Notes under the pieces: generated by a model
Databases searched by the model: none
Told to the model about the DNA's origin: nothing
The model's input: the letters and a program-made list of their open reading frames with translations, nothing else
Position numbers and translations under genes: made by a program
Part shown: piece by piece, positions 45,589 through 54,961 of the stretch
How positions within the stretch are numbered: position 1 is the first letter of the stretch
How the letters are laid out: the number at the start of each line of letters is the position of its first letter
DNA from: Pseudomonas grandcourensis
GTDB lineage: Bacteria > Pseudomonadota > Gammaproteobacteria > Pseudomonadales > Pseudomonadaceae
Assembly (NCBI RefSeq): GCF_039909015.1
Contig: NZ_CP150919.1
Span: 4,006,501-4,070,500, forward strand
Direction: 5' to 3'
Length of the DNA stretch: 64,000 bases

Positions 45589-47997
45589 ATGCGCAATGTC
45601 TTGAAGTCCATGATTCACGTCGCCTTCGCGGTTCTGGCGGCAAGCCCGGGATGGCTGTTGGCGGGGGACATGGCCGACACTCCTGCTCCTGCTGCTCTTG
45701 CCCCCGCTCCCGCCCCCGCTGCCCCGATCATCAGCATCTCCGACAGCGAATTGCTGGGGGTGCAAAACCAGCTCAACAGCCTCAAGCAGCAGGTTTCCCT
45801 GGCCACCAATTACACCCAGCTGGAAAGCGCACAGGACCTGGTGCAAGTACTGACTCAGGACATTGAACGCCTGTCCACATCGCTGTTGCCTGGACAGGCG
45901 CAACTGCAGGCGCAACTCAACGTGCTGGGGCCAGTGCCGCTAGACGAGAACGCGCAGGTGACGACTGCCATTGCCTCCCAACGAGACGCCCTCGGCGAGC
46001 AAAAAGACAAGATCGACAGCCAACTCAAAACCCTGGCCGCGCTTAAAGTAAGTGCCGGCGAGCTGATCACGCAGATTGCCAGCATCCGGCGCAGCCTGCT
46101 GGAAGCGGAAGTGACCCAGCAGACCAGCAGTATCCTGAACCCGAGCTTCTGGTCGCCATTGTTCAATCTTCCGATTGATGACCGTCAACGCTTCAGCGCC
46201 CTTATCGAGCAGCTCGAGACCACGCACCGGGCCGCCTGGCAACCCGGACAACGCGGGATCACGGCCGCCCTGCTGATCCTGGCCCTGGCCGTCTGGACCA
46301 TGGGGCGCAAGCTCGCCGGCCGGGCCCTGGCCTGGTTGTGCATCCATCGAATGCCTGAAGGCCGGTTGCGGCGCAGTTCCCTTGCACTGGCGTCGGTGGT
46401 GGCGACGGTGCTGACCGCCGGCATCGCCCTGCAACTGCTGCATTTTGCCGGGACCCGGCAACTGCCCTACACCCCCCTGCTGGCCGACCTGGCGCAGTAT
46501 CTGGAGAAGCTGGCCTATACCTGCGTGCTGATCACCGGGCTGAGCCGCGCGCTGCTGTCGACCAAACATCCTTCATGGCGCCTGCCCGACATTGCCGATC
46601 CGGTGGCGCTGGCGATGGAGCCCTATCCGAGGTTGCTGGCCAGCCTGCTGCTGGTGCTGGTGACCCTGGTGCAGATGAGCAATGTCATCGGCATGAGCGC
46701 CGAAGTGGTGTTGTTCGGTCGGGGCGTCGTGGCCCTGGTCGCGGCACTGGTGATCGGTGCGCTGCTGTTGCGCGTCAGCAAGACGCGCAGAGACCTGATC
46801 ATTGCCGGAGAAGCCCCCGAAGGCGTCACCACCTTCGCCGGTCTGATTTACACCTTCACCGGCGCTGCCGTGGTGGTGTCCCTGTTCGCCCTGTTGATCG
46901 GCTACGTGACGATGGCCCGGTTCATCACCTATGAAATGGTCTGGATATTCATCATCTGCGCCGGTTTCTACCTGCTCGCACAGGTCTACCAGGACACCTG
47001 CGACTATGTTTTTTCACCCCGGCAACCCACCGGCAAGGCGATCAAGCAACTTCTGGGCATCGGCAATCCACGGCTGGAGCAGATCTGCACCGTCATGTCG
47101 GGGGCTGGCCGCGCCATCCTGATGCTGATCGGCGTCATTGCCCTGTTTGTCGGCGGCGTGGGGACGACCCTCGGGCAACTGGTCACCGGCACCGTGGCCA
47201 TACTCGGCGGCGAAGGGCTGCGCAAACTCAACATCGTCCCGGACAACCTGCTCAATGCCGTCCTCGCCCTGGTGATCGGCATCTACCTGATTCGCTCCTT
47301 TCGACGCTGGCTGGATAACGAATTCCTGCCCAAAACCGAGATGGACCCGGGCATGTGCGCCTCGCTCAGCACCCTGTTTGCCAACATCGGTTACGCGTCC
47401 GTGGTGCTGCTCACGCTGTCGTCGCTGGGGGTCAAGTGGACCAACCTGGCCTGGATTGTCAGTGCCTTGTCGGTGGGTATCGGCTTTGGCCTTCAGGAGA
47501 TCGTGAAGAACTTCATCTCCGGCCTGATCCTGCTGACCGAGCGCCCGGTGAAAGTCGGCGACCTGATCAGCATCAGTGGCGTCGAAGGCGACATCCGCCG
47601 GATCAACGTGCGGGCCACGGAGATACAACTGGCCGACCGCTCGATCATGATCGTGCCCAACTCCCATCTGATTTCGCAGAACCTGCGCAACGTCACCCTC
47701 GGAGGCAGCGCCCAGGGCGTGGTGACGCTCGAACTGATGTTCCCGCTGGACATCGACCCGGAGGAAGTACAGAACCTGCTGTACGACACCTTCACCGAAC
47801 ACGAATCCATTCTCGATAAACCGGTGCCCTATTTGCGCTTCAGTCAGCTGAAGCCTGAAGGCATCACATTGACCATCACCGGCTATGTCAGCAGCCCACG
47901 CACAGTCAGCGCGATCAAAAGCGAGCTGCTGTTTGAAGTTCTCAAGCGACTGGGGGCCGCCGGGATTGAACTGGCGAAACCACCACCTACCGCGTAA
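45589..47997 (+). CDS. Large MscS-family mechanosensitive channel with DUF3772 region
   Basis: About 802 aa. A signal peptide (MRNVLKSMIHVAFAVLAASP) leads into a periplasmic coiled-coil region (residues about 50-210, DUF3772-like: ALGEQKDKIDSQLKTLAALK), then about eight membrane helices. The MscS core at the C-terminus has the pore helix WTNLAWIVSALSVGIGFGLQ, then EIVKNFISGLILLTERPVKV and GDLISISGVEGDIRRINVRA. A GTG nine codons upstream is also open. Channels of this type release solutes on hypo-osmotic shock. Confidence 0.9.
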   Translation: MRNVLKSMIHVAFAVLAASPGWLLAGDMADTPAPAALAPAPAPAAPIISISDSELLGVQNQLNSLKQQVSLATNYTQLESAQDLVQVLTQDIERLSTSLLPGQAQLQAQLNVLGPVPLDENAQVTTAIASQRDALGEQKDKIDSQLKTLAALKVSAGELITQIASIRRSLLEAEVTQQTSSILNPSFWSPLFNLPIDDRQRFSALIEQLETTHRAAWQPGQRGITAALLILALAVWTMGRKLAGRALAWLCIHRMPEGRLRRSSLALASVVATVLTAGIALQLLHFAGTRQLPYTPLLADLAQYLEKLAYTCVLITGLSRALLSTKHPSWRLPDIADPVALAMEPYPRLLASLLLVLVTLVQMSNVIGMSAEVVLFGRGVVALVAALVIGALLLRVSKTRRDLIIAGEAPEGVTTFAGLIYTFTGAAVVVSLFALLIGYVTMARFITYEMVWIFIICAGFYLLAQVYQDTCDYVFSPRQPTGKAIKQLLGIGNPRLEQICTVMSGAGRAILMLIGVIALFVGGVGTTLGQLVTGTVAILGGEGLRKLNIVPDNLLNAVLALVIGIYLIRSFRRWLDNEFLPKTEMDPGMCASLSTLFANIGYASVVLLTLSSLGVKWTNLAWIVSALSVGIGFGLQEIVKNFISGLILLTERPVKVGDLISISGVEGDIRRINVRATEIQLADRSIMIVPNSHLISQNLRNVTLGGSAQGVVTLELMFPLDIDPEEVQNLLYDTFTEHESILDKPVPYLRFSQLKPEGITLTITGYVSSPRTVSAIKSELLFEVLKRLGAAGIELAKPPPTA

Positions 47998-48006
47998 CAC
48001 CAATCC

Positions 48007-48096
48007 GTAGGAGCTGCCGAAGGCTGCGATCTTTTGATCTGATTTTTAAACCAGAATCAAAAGATCGCAGCCTCGTTGCACTCGACAGCTCCTACA
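48007..48096. repeat. Long REP-type palindrome
   Basis: GTAGGAGCTGCCGAAGGCTG at the left and CAGCTCCTAC at the right, with inner arms GCTGCGATCTTTTGAT and ATCAAAAGATCGCAGC. It lies between convergent genes and may also stop transcription in both directions. Confidence 0.85.
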
Positions 48097-48102
48097 GGTT
48101 GA

Positions 48103-49593
48103 TCAATGGGCGATGCACACCGACTTGAGCTCGGTGTAAGCCTCGATCACCGCACGGCCGAACTCACGGCCCATGCCCGATTGCTTGACGCCACCGAACG
48201 GCATCGCCGGGTCGAGCAGCACGTGGGCGTTGACCCACACCGTACCGGCTTCGATGCGTGGCACCAGGTTCATGGCTTTGCCCAGGTCGTTGGTCCACAG
48301 GCTGGCGGCCAGGCCGTAGCGGTTGTCGTTGGCCAGTTCGATCACGGCGTCTTCGTCGTCGAACGGCATCACACCCAATACCGGGCCGAACACTTCTTCA
48401 CGGGCCACGGCCATGCTGTGGTCGATGTCCGCCAGAATGGTCGGCTGCACGAAGAAACCGTCGCCTTCCAGCAACTCGCCGCCAGTCACCACCCGCGCAC
48501 CTTGCTGGCGGGCCAGTTCGATGTGCTTGAGCACGCTCTGCTGTTGCTTGCGCGACACCAGCGGGTTGATGGCCGCTTCGCAATTCATGCCGGCGCCAAT
48601 CGGCATCGAGGAGACGACGGCAGCCAGGGCTTCGACGAATTGGTCGTGGATAGAGCGGTGCACGTAGAAGCGCGAGGCCGCTGCGCAGACCTGGCCGTTG
48701 TTCAGCAAGCCGCCGAGGATCGCACCCTGCACGGCTTTTTCGATGTCGGCATCGGCGAGCACGATCATCGGGTTCTTGCCGCCCAGTTCCAGGGAGAAGC
48801 GCGTCATGTTTTCCATGCACGCCACGCCGACGCTCTTGCCCACGGCGGTGGAACCGGTGAACGATACTTTGCTCACCAGAGGATGCTTAGTCAGCACGCC
48901 GCCAACGGAGGCGCCGCCACCGGTGACCACGTTGAACACGCCGGCCGGGATGCCGGCTTCCAGCGCCAATTCGGCCAGGCGCATGGCGGTCAGCGGTGTT
49001 TCCATCGCCGGCTTGATGATCACCGTGCAACCGGTGGCCAGGGCTGGCATCAGCTTCCAGGCGGCGATCAGCAGCGGGAAGTTCCACGGCACGATGCCGA
49101 CCACGACACCGACCGGCTCACGCTTGGTGAACGCGGTGAACTTGGCACCTGGTGGCAGCGGGATCGACACATCGAAGGTCTGGCCTTCGATCTTGGTCGC
49201 CCAGCCGGACATGTAGCGCATGAATTCCACGGTGGCGTTCAAGTCCAGCGCGCGGGCCATGTTGATCGACTTGCCCTGGCTCAGGGTTTCCAGCTGGGCC
49301 AGTTCTTCGGCGTGCTCTTCGACCAGGCGGGTGAAGTTCAGCAGGATGCGTTCACGGTCCGCCGGGCGCAGGCTCGACCACACACCGGACTTGAACGCCT
49401 TGTGGGACGACTGCACGGCGCGCTCGACGAGTTCCAGCGGCGCATCCAGGGTTTCGCACAGGGTTTGCCCGGTGGCCGGGTTGACCACGGCGATGCGGTC
49501 ACCCTCGGCAAGCACCCACTGGCCATCGATGAAGCAGCCGTGGCGACGTTCGAGGAATGCAGCAACCTGGGGCAGGATTTCAACGTTGCTCAT
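48103..49593 (-). CDS. NAD(P)-dependent aldehyde dehydrogenase
   Basis: A 496-aa ALDH-superfamily enzyme. Visible are the substrate/NAD region VVGIVPWNFPLLIAAWKLMP, IIKPAMETPLTAMRLAELAL, the glutamate in SLELGGKNPM and the catalytic cysteine in NNGQVCAAASRFYV, plus PFGGVKQSGMGREFG at the end. It resembles phenylacetaldehyde/betaine-type dehydrogenases. It is downstream of a cytochrome c gene (48 bp gap, AAGGTGA RBS). Substrate unassigned; a short-chain aldehyde released by the phospho-lyase pathway encoded at 52.4-56 kb is possible. Confidence 0.92.
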   Translation of the reverse strand: MSNVEILPQVAAFLERRHGCFIDGQWVLAEGDRIAVVNPATGQTLCETLDAPLELVERAVQSSHKAFKSGVWSSLRPADRERILLNFTRLVEEHAEELAQLETLSQGKSINMARALDLNATVEFMRYMSGWATKIEGQTFDVSIPLPPGAKFTAFTKREPVGVVVGIVPWNFPLLIAAWKLMPALATGCTVIIKPAMETPLTAMRLAELALEAGIPAGVFNVVTGGGASVGGVLTKHPLVSKVSFTGSTAVGKSVGVACMENMTRFSLELGGKNPMIVLADADIEKAVQGAILGGLLNNGQVCAAASRFYVHRSIHDQFVEALAAVVSSMPIGAGMNCEAAINPLVSRKQQQSVLKHIELARQQGARVVTGGELLEGDGFFVQPTILADIDHSMAVAREEVFGPVLGVMPFDDEDAVIELANDNRYGLAASLWTNDLGKAMNLVPRIEAGTVWVNAHVLLDPAMPFGGVKQSGMGREFGRAVIEAYTELKSVCIAH

Positions 49594-49641
49594 AATTCAC
49601 CTTTCATTCAGACGAGTTGTTCAGGCGCAATTGCGGCCTGA

Positions 49642-50031
49642 TCAGTGTTGTTCTTTGAGGAAGCACGCGACCGCCTGGCGGTCGTCGGCGGAAGCCAGGC
49701 CCATGTAGGGCATGTAGGTGCCCGGCACGAAGGCCTGGGGCTGGGTGATCAGTTGCGTGATGTTCTCGGCCTGCCAGTCGACGTCTTTGTCGCGCATGGC
49801 CTGGGAGTAGCTGAAGCCCGCCAGCGAGCCGGACTTGCGTCCATACACACCGAACAGGTTCGGCCCCATCATGCCGGTCGTGCCCTTGGTCACCGCGTGG
49901 CAGACGCTGCACTCGGTGGCAAACACTTCGCCACCACGGCGCGTGTCCGGGGCGCACTCGGCGGCGGACACCGCCTGGGCCAGGGTGAAGGACAACAAAC
50001 CGATCAGGGGCAAACGCAGCGAAGTGAACAT
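49642..50031 (-). CDS. Small class I cytochrome c
   Basis: A 129-aa exported protein: signal peptide MFTSLRLPLIGLLSFTLAQA, a single haem motif CSVCH and the Met ligand in TYMPYMGLASADDRQAVACF. It looks like a soluble cytochrome c2/c550-type carrier. It heads a two-gene operon with the aldehyde dehydrogenase and is divergent from the outer-membrane protein gene, so it may serve a periplasmic alcohol or aldehyde dehydrogenase encoded elsewhere. Confidence 0.88.
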   Translation of the reverse strand: MFTSLRLPLIGLLSFTLAQAVSAAECAPDTRRGGEVFATECSVCHAVTKGTTGMMGPNLFGVYGRKSGSLAGFSYSQAMRDKDVDWQAENITQLITQPQAFVPGTYMPYMGLASADDRQAVACFLKEQH

Positions 50032-50313
50032 AGGAAAACGACCTTGAAAATCCACGCGCCCGCCAGCAGGCGAACGCCAACACTAAAAATGCCGAGGCAA
50101 CGGTGCTTCGGCAGGTTGGTAGGGATTGTCGGTGGTCGCCGGCACGCAGGTTTTGCCCTGCGTGCCAGTTGTGTTGGCCGGGCTGCCAAACCGGGCAATC
50201 TGGCATGCACAACCAACTAATTGGCAAACAGGGAAAAGGGCAAGCAATGGCCGCGCCTTAGTATCCGGACAGACCGCAAACCTGCGCTCAAGAACAAGAA
50301 CGGATGCCACACC

Positions 50314-51636
50314 ATGCTCAAGTCCCCCTTGCTTCGTCTCTCGACGCTCGCGCTGATGATCAGTGCCGGCAATGCCGGTGCCTATGAACTCTACGCCGAT
50401 GACGACAGCCACCTGAACGCTACCCTCGAAGCCGTGTTCGGCATTTTCCATAGCCAGGAAAACTACGCCCTGTCCGGCCGCCTCAGTGAAGGCAGCTCGT
50501 CGTGGCGCGAGGGCTACATCAAATACGGCTTGAGCTTCGATCAAGGCCTGGGCGGTGTGGGCACCGCGTACGGCGCGGGCAACATGCTCAGCTCCGGCAC
50601 CTGGGGTGACGGCGATGCCGCCGGTTTCAGCGATGGCTCCGAACGCACCACCAAGTTCGAAGATGCCTACCTCGGCTGGCGCTCGGCCGACCTGTTCAGC
50701 GCACTGGGCAAGGACGGCGTCGACCTGTCCTTCGGCCGTCAGAACATCGTGGTCGGTGATGGTTTCCTGATCGACGGCGACGCGCTGAACATGGGCAAAG
50801 GCCTGGCCGACGGCGAGTTCAACCGTGGCGGCGCCTACTACCTGGCGGCGCGCAAAGCCTTCGACGAAACCGCCGTATTGCGTCTGGGCGGCAAGGAAGG
50901 CTGGCGCAGCGACCTGATGTGGCTCAAATCCGACAACCGCGCCCAGGCCAAGACCGAAATGTACGTCGGTACCCTGGAGCACGTGGCCGAGGCCGGCACG
51001 GTCGGCCTGACCTTCATCAAGACCACCGACATCGACGAACAATACGCCTCGCCGATCCAGCTTGAACGCGACGGCATGAAGACCTACAGCCTGCGTGCAG
51101 CGGGCAACGCCGGGGTGAAAGACCTGTTCCTGTCCGGTGAATACGCCAAGCAGGACAAGCCACACACCACCAGCGAAGACGCCTGGTACCTGGAAGCCGG
51201 CTGGACCTTCTCCGACGCGGTCTGGACACCTAGCGCCAGCTACCGCTACAGCCGCTTCTCGGAAGGCTACGACACTCTGTTCTACGGTTTCAGCCGTGGC
51301 TACGGCACCTGGTTCCAGGGTGAAGTGGCGGGCAACTACGCCGGACCGTTCAACAGCAACTCGCGCATCCAGAATGTCACGCTGAAGGTCTCGCCGCTGG
51401 AGAACCTCAACGTCGGCGCGATGTACTTCAACTACGACACCATCGACCGCAGCCTGGGCAACACCGATGGCCACGAAGTCGACCTGTACGCCGAATGGCA
51501 CGTCAACGACCACCTGACCGTGATGCCGTTGGTGGGCATCTACCAACCGGACAAGAGCGCCGAAAACGGTGGTACCCAACTGGGTAACAACGACAAGAAC
51601 GTCTACGCCCAGGTGGTGTTCGCCACCGGTTTCTGA
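50314..51636 (+). CDS. Outer-membrane porin-like protein (alginate-export-type barrel)
   Basis: A 440-aa protein with a signal peptide (MLKSPLLRLSTLALMISAGN, cleavage near AGA). Regular beta strands of alternating polarity include REGYIKYGLSFDQGLGGVGT, VDLSFGRQNIVVGDGFLIDG and WTPSASYRYSRFSEGYDTLF. The C-terminus is VVFATGF, with the terminal Phe of outer-membrane barrels. The family is not certain; the DxSFGRQ segment recalls AlgE-like and related porins. The frame is open 31 codons upstream without an RBS. Confidence 0.83.
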   Translation: MLKSPLLRLSTLALMISAGNAGAYELYADDDSHLNATLEAVFGIFHSQENYALSGRLSEGSSSWREGYIKYGLSFDQGLGGVGTAYGAGNMLSSGTWGDGDAAGFSDGSERTTKFEDAYLGWRSADLFSALGKDGVDLSFGRQNIVVGDGFLIDGDALNMGKGLADGEFNRGGAYYLAARKAFDETAVLRLGGKEGWRSDLMWLKSDNRAQAKTEMYVGTLEHVAEAGTVGLTFIKTTDIDEQYASPIQLERDGMKTYSLRAAGNAGVKDLFLSGEYAKQDKPHTTSEDAWYLEAGWTFSDAVWTPSASYRYSRFSEGYDTLFYGFSRGYGTWFQGEVAGNYAGPFNSNSRIQNVTLKVSPLENLNVGAMYFNYDTIDRSLGNTDGHEVDLYAEWHVNDHLTVMPLVGIYQPDKSAENGGTQLGNNDKNVYAQVVFATGF

Positions 51637-52364
51637 TTTTGGCCGAGGGCAACGACGTTGTCGTTGCCCTCGTGGAAGTTGAATCAGTTGGTGGGGAGCT
51701 TTCGTCGCTGAGATTTGTTGTGCCTGATACTCCGTCTTCGCGAGCAAGCCCGCTCCCACACTGGATTTTTGCCATACACAAATCTTGTGTTCACCAAAGA
51801 TCCCTGTGGGAGCGGGCTTGCCCGCGAAGAGGCCATCACATCCAGCATCAATGCTGACTGACACTCCGCCATTGCGAGCAGGCTCGCTCCCACATTTGGA
51901 TTTTTGCCTTACACAAGTCTTGCGTTCACCAAAGATCCCTGTGGGAGCGAGCCAGCCCGCGAAGAGGCCATTACATCCAGCATCGCTGCCGCCTGACACT
52001 CCGCCATCGCGAGCAGGCTCCCACATTTGGATTTTTGCCATACACAAATCTTGCGTTCACCAAAGATCCCTGTGGGAGCGAGCTTGCTCGCGATGAGGCC
52101 ATCACATCCAACATCTCCACTGACAGACACTCCTCCATCGCGAGCAGGCTCGCTCCCACAGAGTTCTACGCCAGCCCACATAAATCTGGCACCCACAACC
52201 AACCACATGGCATACGCGCAAACATGTAGCCGCGCACCCCGGGCGTAATATCAAAGCCGACCTCAGGGCACAACCCACTTCTGGGTGCCCTGCAAGACAA
52301 AGTTCAACCCCCTCCATTTCTCACTAACAACAATAAATCGACCTTCGGGTCGCGGGAGATTTCT
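51637..52364. other. Intergenic region filled by REP array
   Basis: More than 700 bp without a gene. About 51720-52165 is a tandem REP array (described separately). 52200-52364 carries the promoter and leader of the permease operon. Apparent frames here arise from REP palindromes and are not genes. Confidence 0.7.
51720..52165. repeat. Tandem array of REPINs, period about 136 bp
   Basis: Units begin near 51723, 51861, 51997 and 52130 with GACACTCCGCCATCGCGAGC-type sequence. Each continues through an inverted REP, the connector TTTGGATTTTTGCCATACAC, then AAATCTTGCGTTCACCAAAG and a second REP (CCTGTGGGAGCGAGC). The connector is conserved between units, so the array grew by unit duplication, not by independent REP insertion. 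The copies differ by point changes and one short deletion (near 52010). Confidence 0.88.
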
Positions 52365-53678
52365 GTGCTCAAGAAAAGTGCGCTGGGCTGGCCGAAGATT
52401 GCCGGCCTCGGAATTGCGTTGGTGGTGGCCGGGCAGTTTTCCGGCTGGAACTTCGGGCTGGCGGCCGGTGGCTGGCTGAACATGTTGATCGCCACGTTGT
52501 TGATGGCCCTGCTCTGCGGCGGCCTGGCGTTGTGCGTGGCGGAGCTGTCCACCGCGCTGCCCAGCGCTGGCGGCGTGTTCGTCTATGCGCAAAGCGCCTT
52601 CGGGCCGTTTGTGGGTTATCTCGTTGGCGTGGCCTGTGCCCTGGCGTTGACCATCGGCACCGGCGCGGCCGCGACCTTTATCTGCGCCTACACCGAATCG
52701 ATTTTCGGCCTTGGTGGCTGGCCGGTGAAGATCGCCCTGTTCGCGGTGATCATCGGCATCCACATGCGCGGCGTCGGTGAAGCCATGGGCCTGACGTTCA
52801 TTGCCGGTGTGATCGCCGTGGTGGCCCTGCTCACGTTTGGCGTGGCCATGGCGCCCCATGTCGAACTGGCCAATCTGCTGACATTGCCGGCCAACGTGGC
52901 AACACCGGTCAGCCTCGGTGGCATCTTTGCCTGCGTACCGTTCGCGATCTGGTTGTTCATCACCGTCGAGCAAACCGGCTCGGCAGCCGAGGAAGCACAC
53001 AACCCCGGTCGCACCATGCCCCGGGGCATTCTGGCGGCGATCGGCACCTTGTTGGTGACCGCGCTGGTGGTACTGGTGTGCGCACCGGGCGCTGGTGGTG
53101 TCGAGCTGGTGGGTTCGGCGGGTGATCCGCTGTACGCGGCGATGTCCAGCAACAGCGCCTTCGGTGAAGGCTCCTGGTTGGCCAAGGTGATTGGTTGCGG
53201 CGCGGTGTTCGGGCTGATCGCGACCTTCTTCTCGCTGGTGTACGCCGCATCCCGTCAACTGTTCGCCATGGCCCGCGATGGCCTGTTCCCGCAATGGCTC
53301 GGCAAGACCGGCAAGCGCGGCACGCCTTACCCGGCGCTGTTGCTGATCGGCGTGATCGGCCTGCCGCTGTCGGAGGTCGACCCGGCCACCGTCATGCTCG
53401 CGGTCGTGCTGCTGCTCAACGTTTGCTACCTGTTGATCTTCGGCGCGTACCTGCATATCAAACGCAACCAACCGGACCTGCCACGGCCGTTCACCCTGGT
53501 CGGCGGCAAGCTGGTGGCCTGGCTCGGCCTGGCCCTGACGCTGGTGGTGATCGCCGCCTGTTTCCAGCTCGACATGCTGATGCTGATCGCCCTCGCGGTG
53601 ACCTTCACCCTGTGCATTCTCAACTACCTGCTGCGCAACCGCCGCACCACCGTCATCGAGGTTCCAGACCATGCCTGA
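52365..53678 (+). CDS. APC-superfamily permease, amine or amino-acid importer
   Basis: A 437-aa permease with 12 hydrophobic helices starting GWPKIAGLGIALVVAGQFSG. The motifs AELSTALPSAGGVFVYAQSA and PFAIWLFITVEQTGSAAEEA match ethanolamine/amino-acid permeases of the APC family. The start is GTG with GGGAGA 5 nt upstream. The next gene starts inside its last codons (8-bp overlap), so it is coupled to the phospho-lyase-like enzyme; an amino alcohol such as ethanolamine or hydroxylysine is the probable substrate. Confidence 0.87.
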   Translation: MLKKSALGWPKIAGLGIALVVAGQFSGWNFGLAAGGWLNMLIATLLMALLCGGLALCVAELSTALPSAGGVFVYAQSAFGPFVGYLVGVACALALTIGTGAAATFICAYTESIFGLGGWPVKIALFAVIIGIHMRGVGEAMGLTFIAGVIAVVALLTFGVAMAPHVELANLLTLPANVATPVSLGGIFACVPFAIWLFITVEQTGSAAEEAHNPGRTMPRGILAAIGTLLVTALVVLVCAPGAGGVELVGSAGDPLYAAMSSNSAFGEGSWLAKVIGCGAVFGLIATFFSLVYAASRQLFAMARDGLFPQWLGKTGKRGTPYPALLLIGVIGLPLSEVDPATVMLAVVLLLNVCYLLIFGAYLHIKRNQPDLPRPFTLVGGKLVAWLGLALTLVVIAACFQLDMLMLIALAVTFTLCILNYLLRNRRTTVIEVPDHA

Positions 53679-54951
53679 AGACACTCTGCTGCAACGCCGC
53701 CATCGCGTGCTCGGCAGCGCCTCGCCGCTGTTCTACGACAAGCCCCTGCACCTGGTGCGTGGCGAAGGCGTCTGGCTGTTCGACGTCGATGGCCGCCGCT
53801 ACCTCGACGTCTACAACAACGTGCCCTGCGTCGGTCACTGCAATCCTCATGTGACCGAGGCCATGCACCGCCAGGCCACCACGCTGAACATCCACACCCG
53901 CTACCTGGATGAACAGGTGGTGCGCTATGCCGAACGCCTGACCGCGACCTTTGCAGAATCGCTGGATACCGCGATGTTCACCTGCACCGGCAGCGAGGCC
54001 AATGAGCTGGCGCTGCGCCTGGCGCGGTTCGCCAGTGGCGGCACCGGCATCATCGTCAGCGACTACAACTACCACGGTAACTCGGCGTCGCTGGCCGAAG
54101 TCACCACCGCCCTGCCCTCGCCGGAACCCTTTGCCGCCCATGCCCGCGCCGTACCGATTCCGTGCCTGTACCGGGCACCGGCCGGCACCACCGAGGCGCA
54201 ACTGGCCGAACAATACGCAGCCAACATCGCGGCCGCGATTGCCTCGATGCAGGCCCAGGGCATTCGCCCGGCCGCGTTGCTGATCGACACCCTATTCGCC
54301 AACGAAGGACTGCCACGGGTACCGGCGAGCTTCGTCAACAAGGCGGCGGCGCTGATTCGCGCTGCGGGTGGCCTGTTCATCGCTGACGAAGTGCAGTCCG
54401 GATTCGGCCGTACTGGTGATCACCTGTGGGGCCATCAGGCCCATGGTGTGGTGCCGGACATCGTCACCCTCGGCAAACCGATGGGTAACGGCTATCCCCT
54501 GGCCGGGTTGATCACCCACAAGGCGCTGGTTGAATCCTTCGGCCGCCACGCCATGTACTTCAACACCTTCGGCGGCTCGCCGGTGGCGGCAGCGGTCGGC
54601 ATGGCGGTGCTGGATGTGATCGAGCAACAGCAACTGCTGAAGAATGCGCAAAACGTCGGCGCCTATGTACAGCAACGCCTGCAAGTGTTGGCCGCCAAGC
54701 ACTCGATCATCGGTGACGTACGCGGCAAGGGCCTGTTCTTCGCCATGGAACTGGTGCGCGACCACACCAGCAAGGAGCCGGCCGGGCTGGAGGCGCGCAA
54801 GGTGGTCAACGACATGCGCGAGAACGGCGTGCTGATCAGCAAGATCGGCGCTGGCGACAACATTCTCAAGCTGCGACCACCGCTGGTGTTCGGCCGCGAC
54901 CACGCTGACTTGTTCGTCGACACACTGGACAGCGCCCTGAGCGCGATTTGA
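53671..54951 (+). CDS. Class III PLP enzyme, probable amino-alcohol-phosphate phospho-lyase
   Basis: A 426-aa class III aminotransferase-fold enzyme. The PLP lysine is K269 in VTLGKPMGNG, with D239 in IADEVQSGFGRTG. N-terminal YNNVPCVGHCNPHV and RYLDEQVVRYAERL, and later YFNTFGGSPVAAAVGMAVLD, recall the ethanolamine-phosphate/phosphohydroxylysine phospho-lyases (ETNPPL/PHYKPL) more than ordinary aminotransferases. Those enzymes eliminate phosphate and ammonia to give an aldehyde. The kinase next door would make the phosphorylated substrate. The specific reaction is inference. Confidence 0.85.
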   Translation: MPEDTLLQRRHRVLGSASPLFYDKPLHLVRGEGVWLFDVDGRRYLDVYNNVPCVGHCNPHVTEAMHRQATTLNIHTRYLDEQVVRYAERLTATFAESLDTAMFTCTGSEANELALRLARFASGGTGIIVSDYNYHGNSASLAEVTTALPSPEPFAAHARAVPIPCLYRAPAGTTEAQLAEQYAANIAAAIASMQAQGIRPAALLIDTLFANEGLPRVPASFVNKAAALIRAAGGLFIADEVQSGFGRTGDHLWGHQAHGVVPDIVTLGKPMGNGYPLAGLITHKALVESFGRHAMYFNTFGGSPVAAAVGMAVLDVIEQQQLLKNAQNVGAYVQQRLQVLAAKHSIIGDVRGKGLFFAMELVRDHTSKEPAGLEARKVVNDMRENGVLISKIGAGDNILKLRPPLVFGRDHADLFVDTLDSALSAI

Positions 54952-54961
54952 GGCTTTTGCC

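Noticed and set aside
48106..49641. 511-aa plus-strand frame
   Set aside because: Antisense shadow of the aldehyde dehydrogenase.
50083..52047. 654-aa minus-strand frame
   Set aside because: It runs antisense through the outer-membrane protein and the REP array; its repeats are REP translations.
51720..52165. Tandem repeats as a CRISPR array
   Set aside because: Units are about 136 bp with REP palindromes and conserved connectors; no variable spacers and no cas genes.
52263..53684. 473-aa minus-strand frame
   Set aside because: Antisense shadow of the permease, Gln/His-rich as usual for such shadows.
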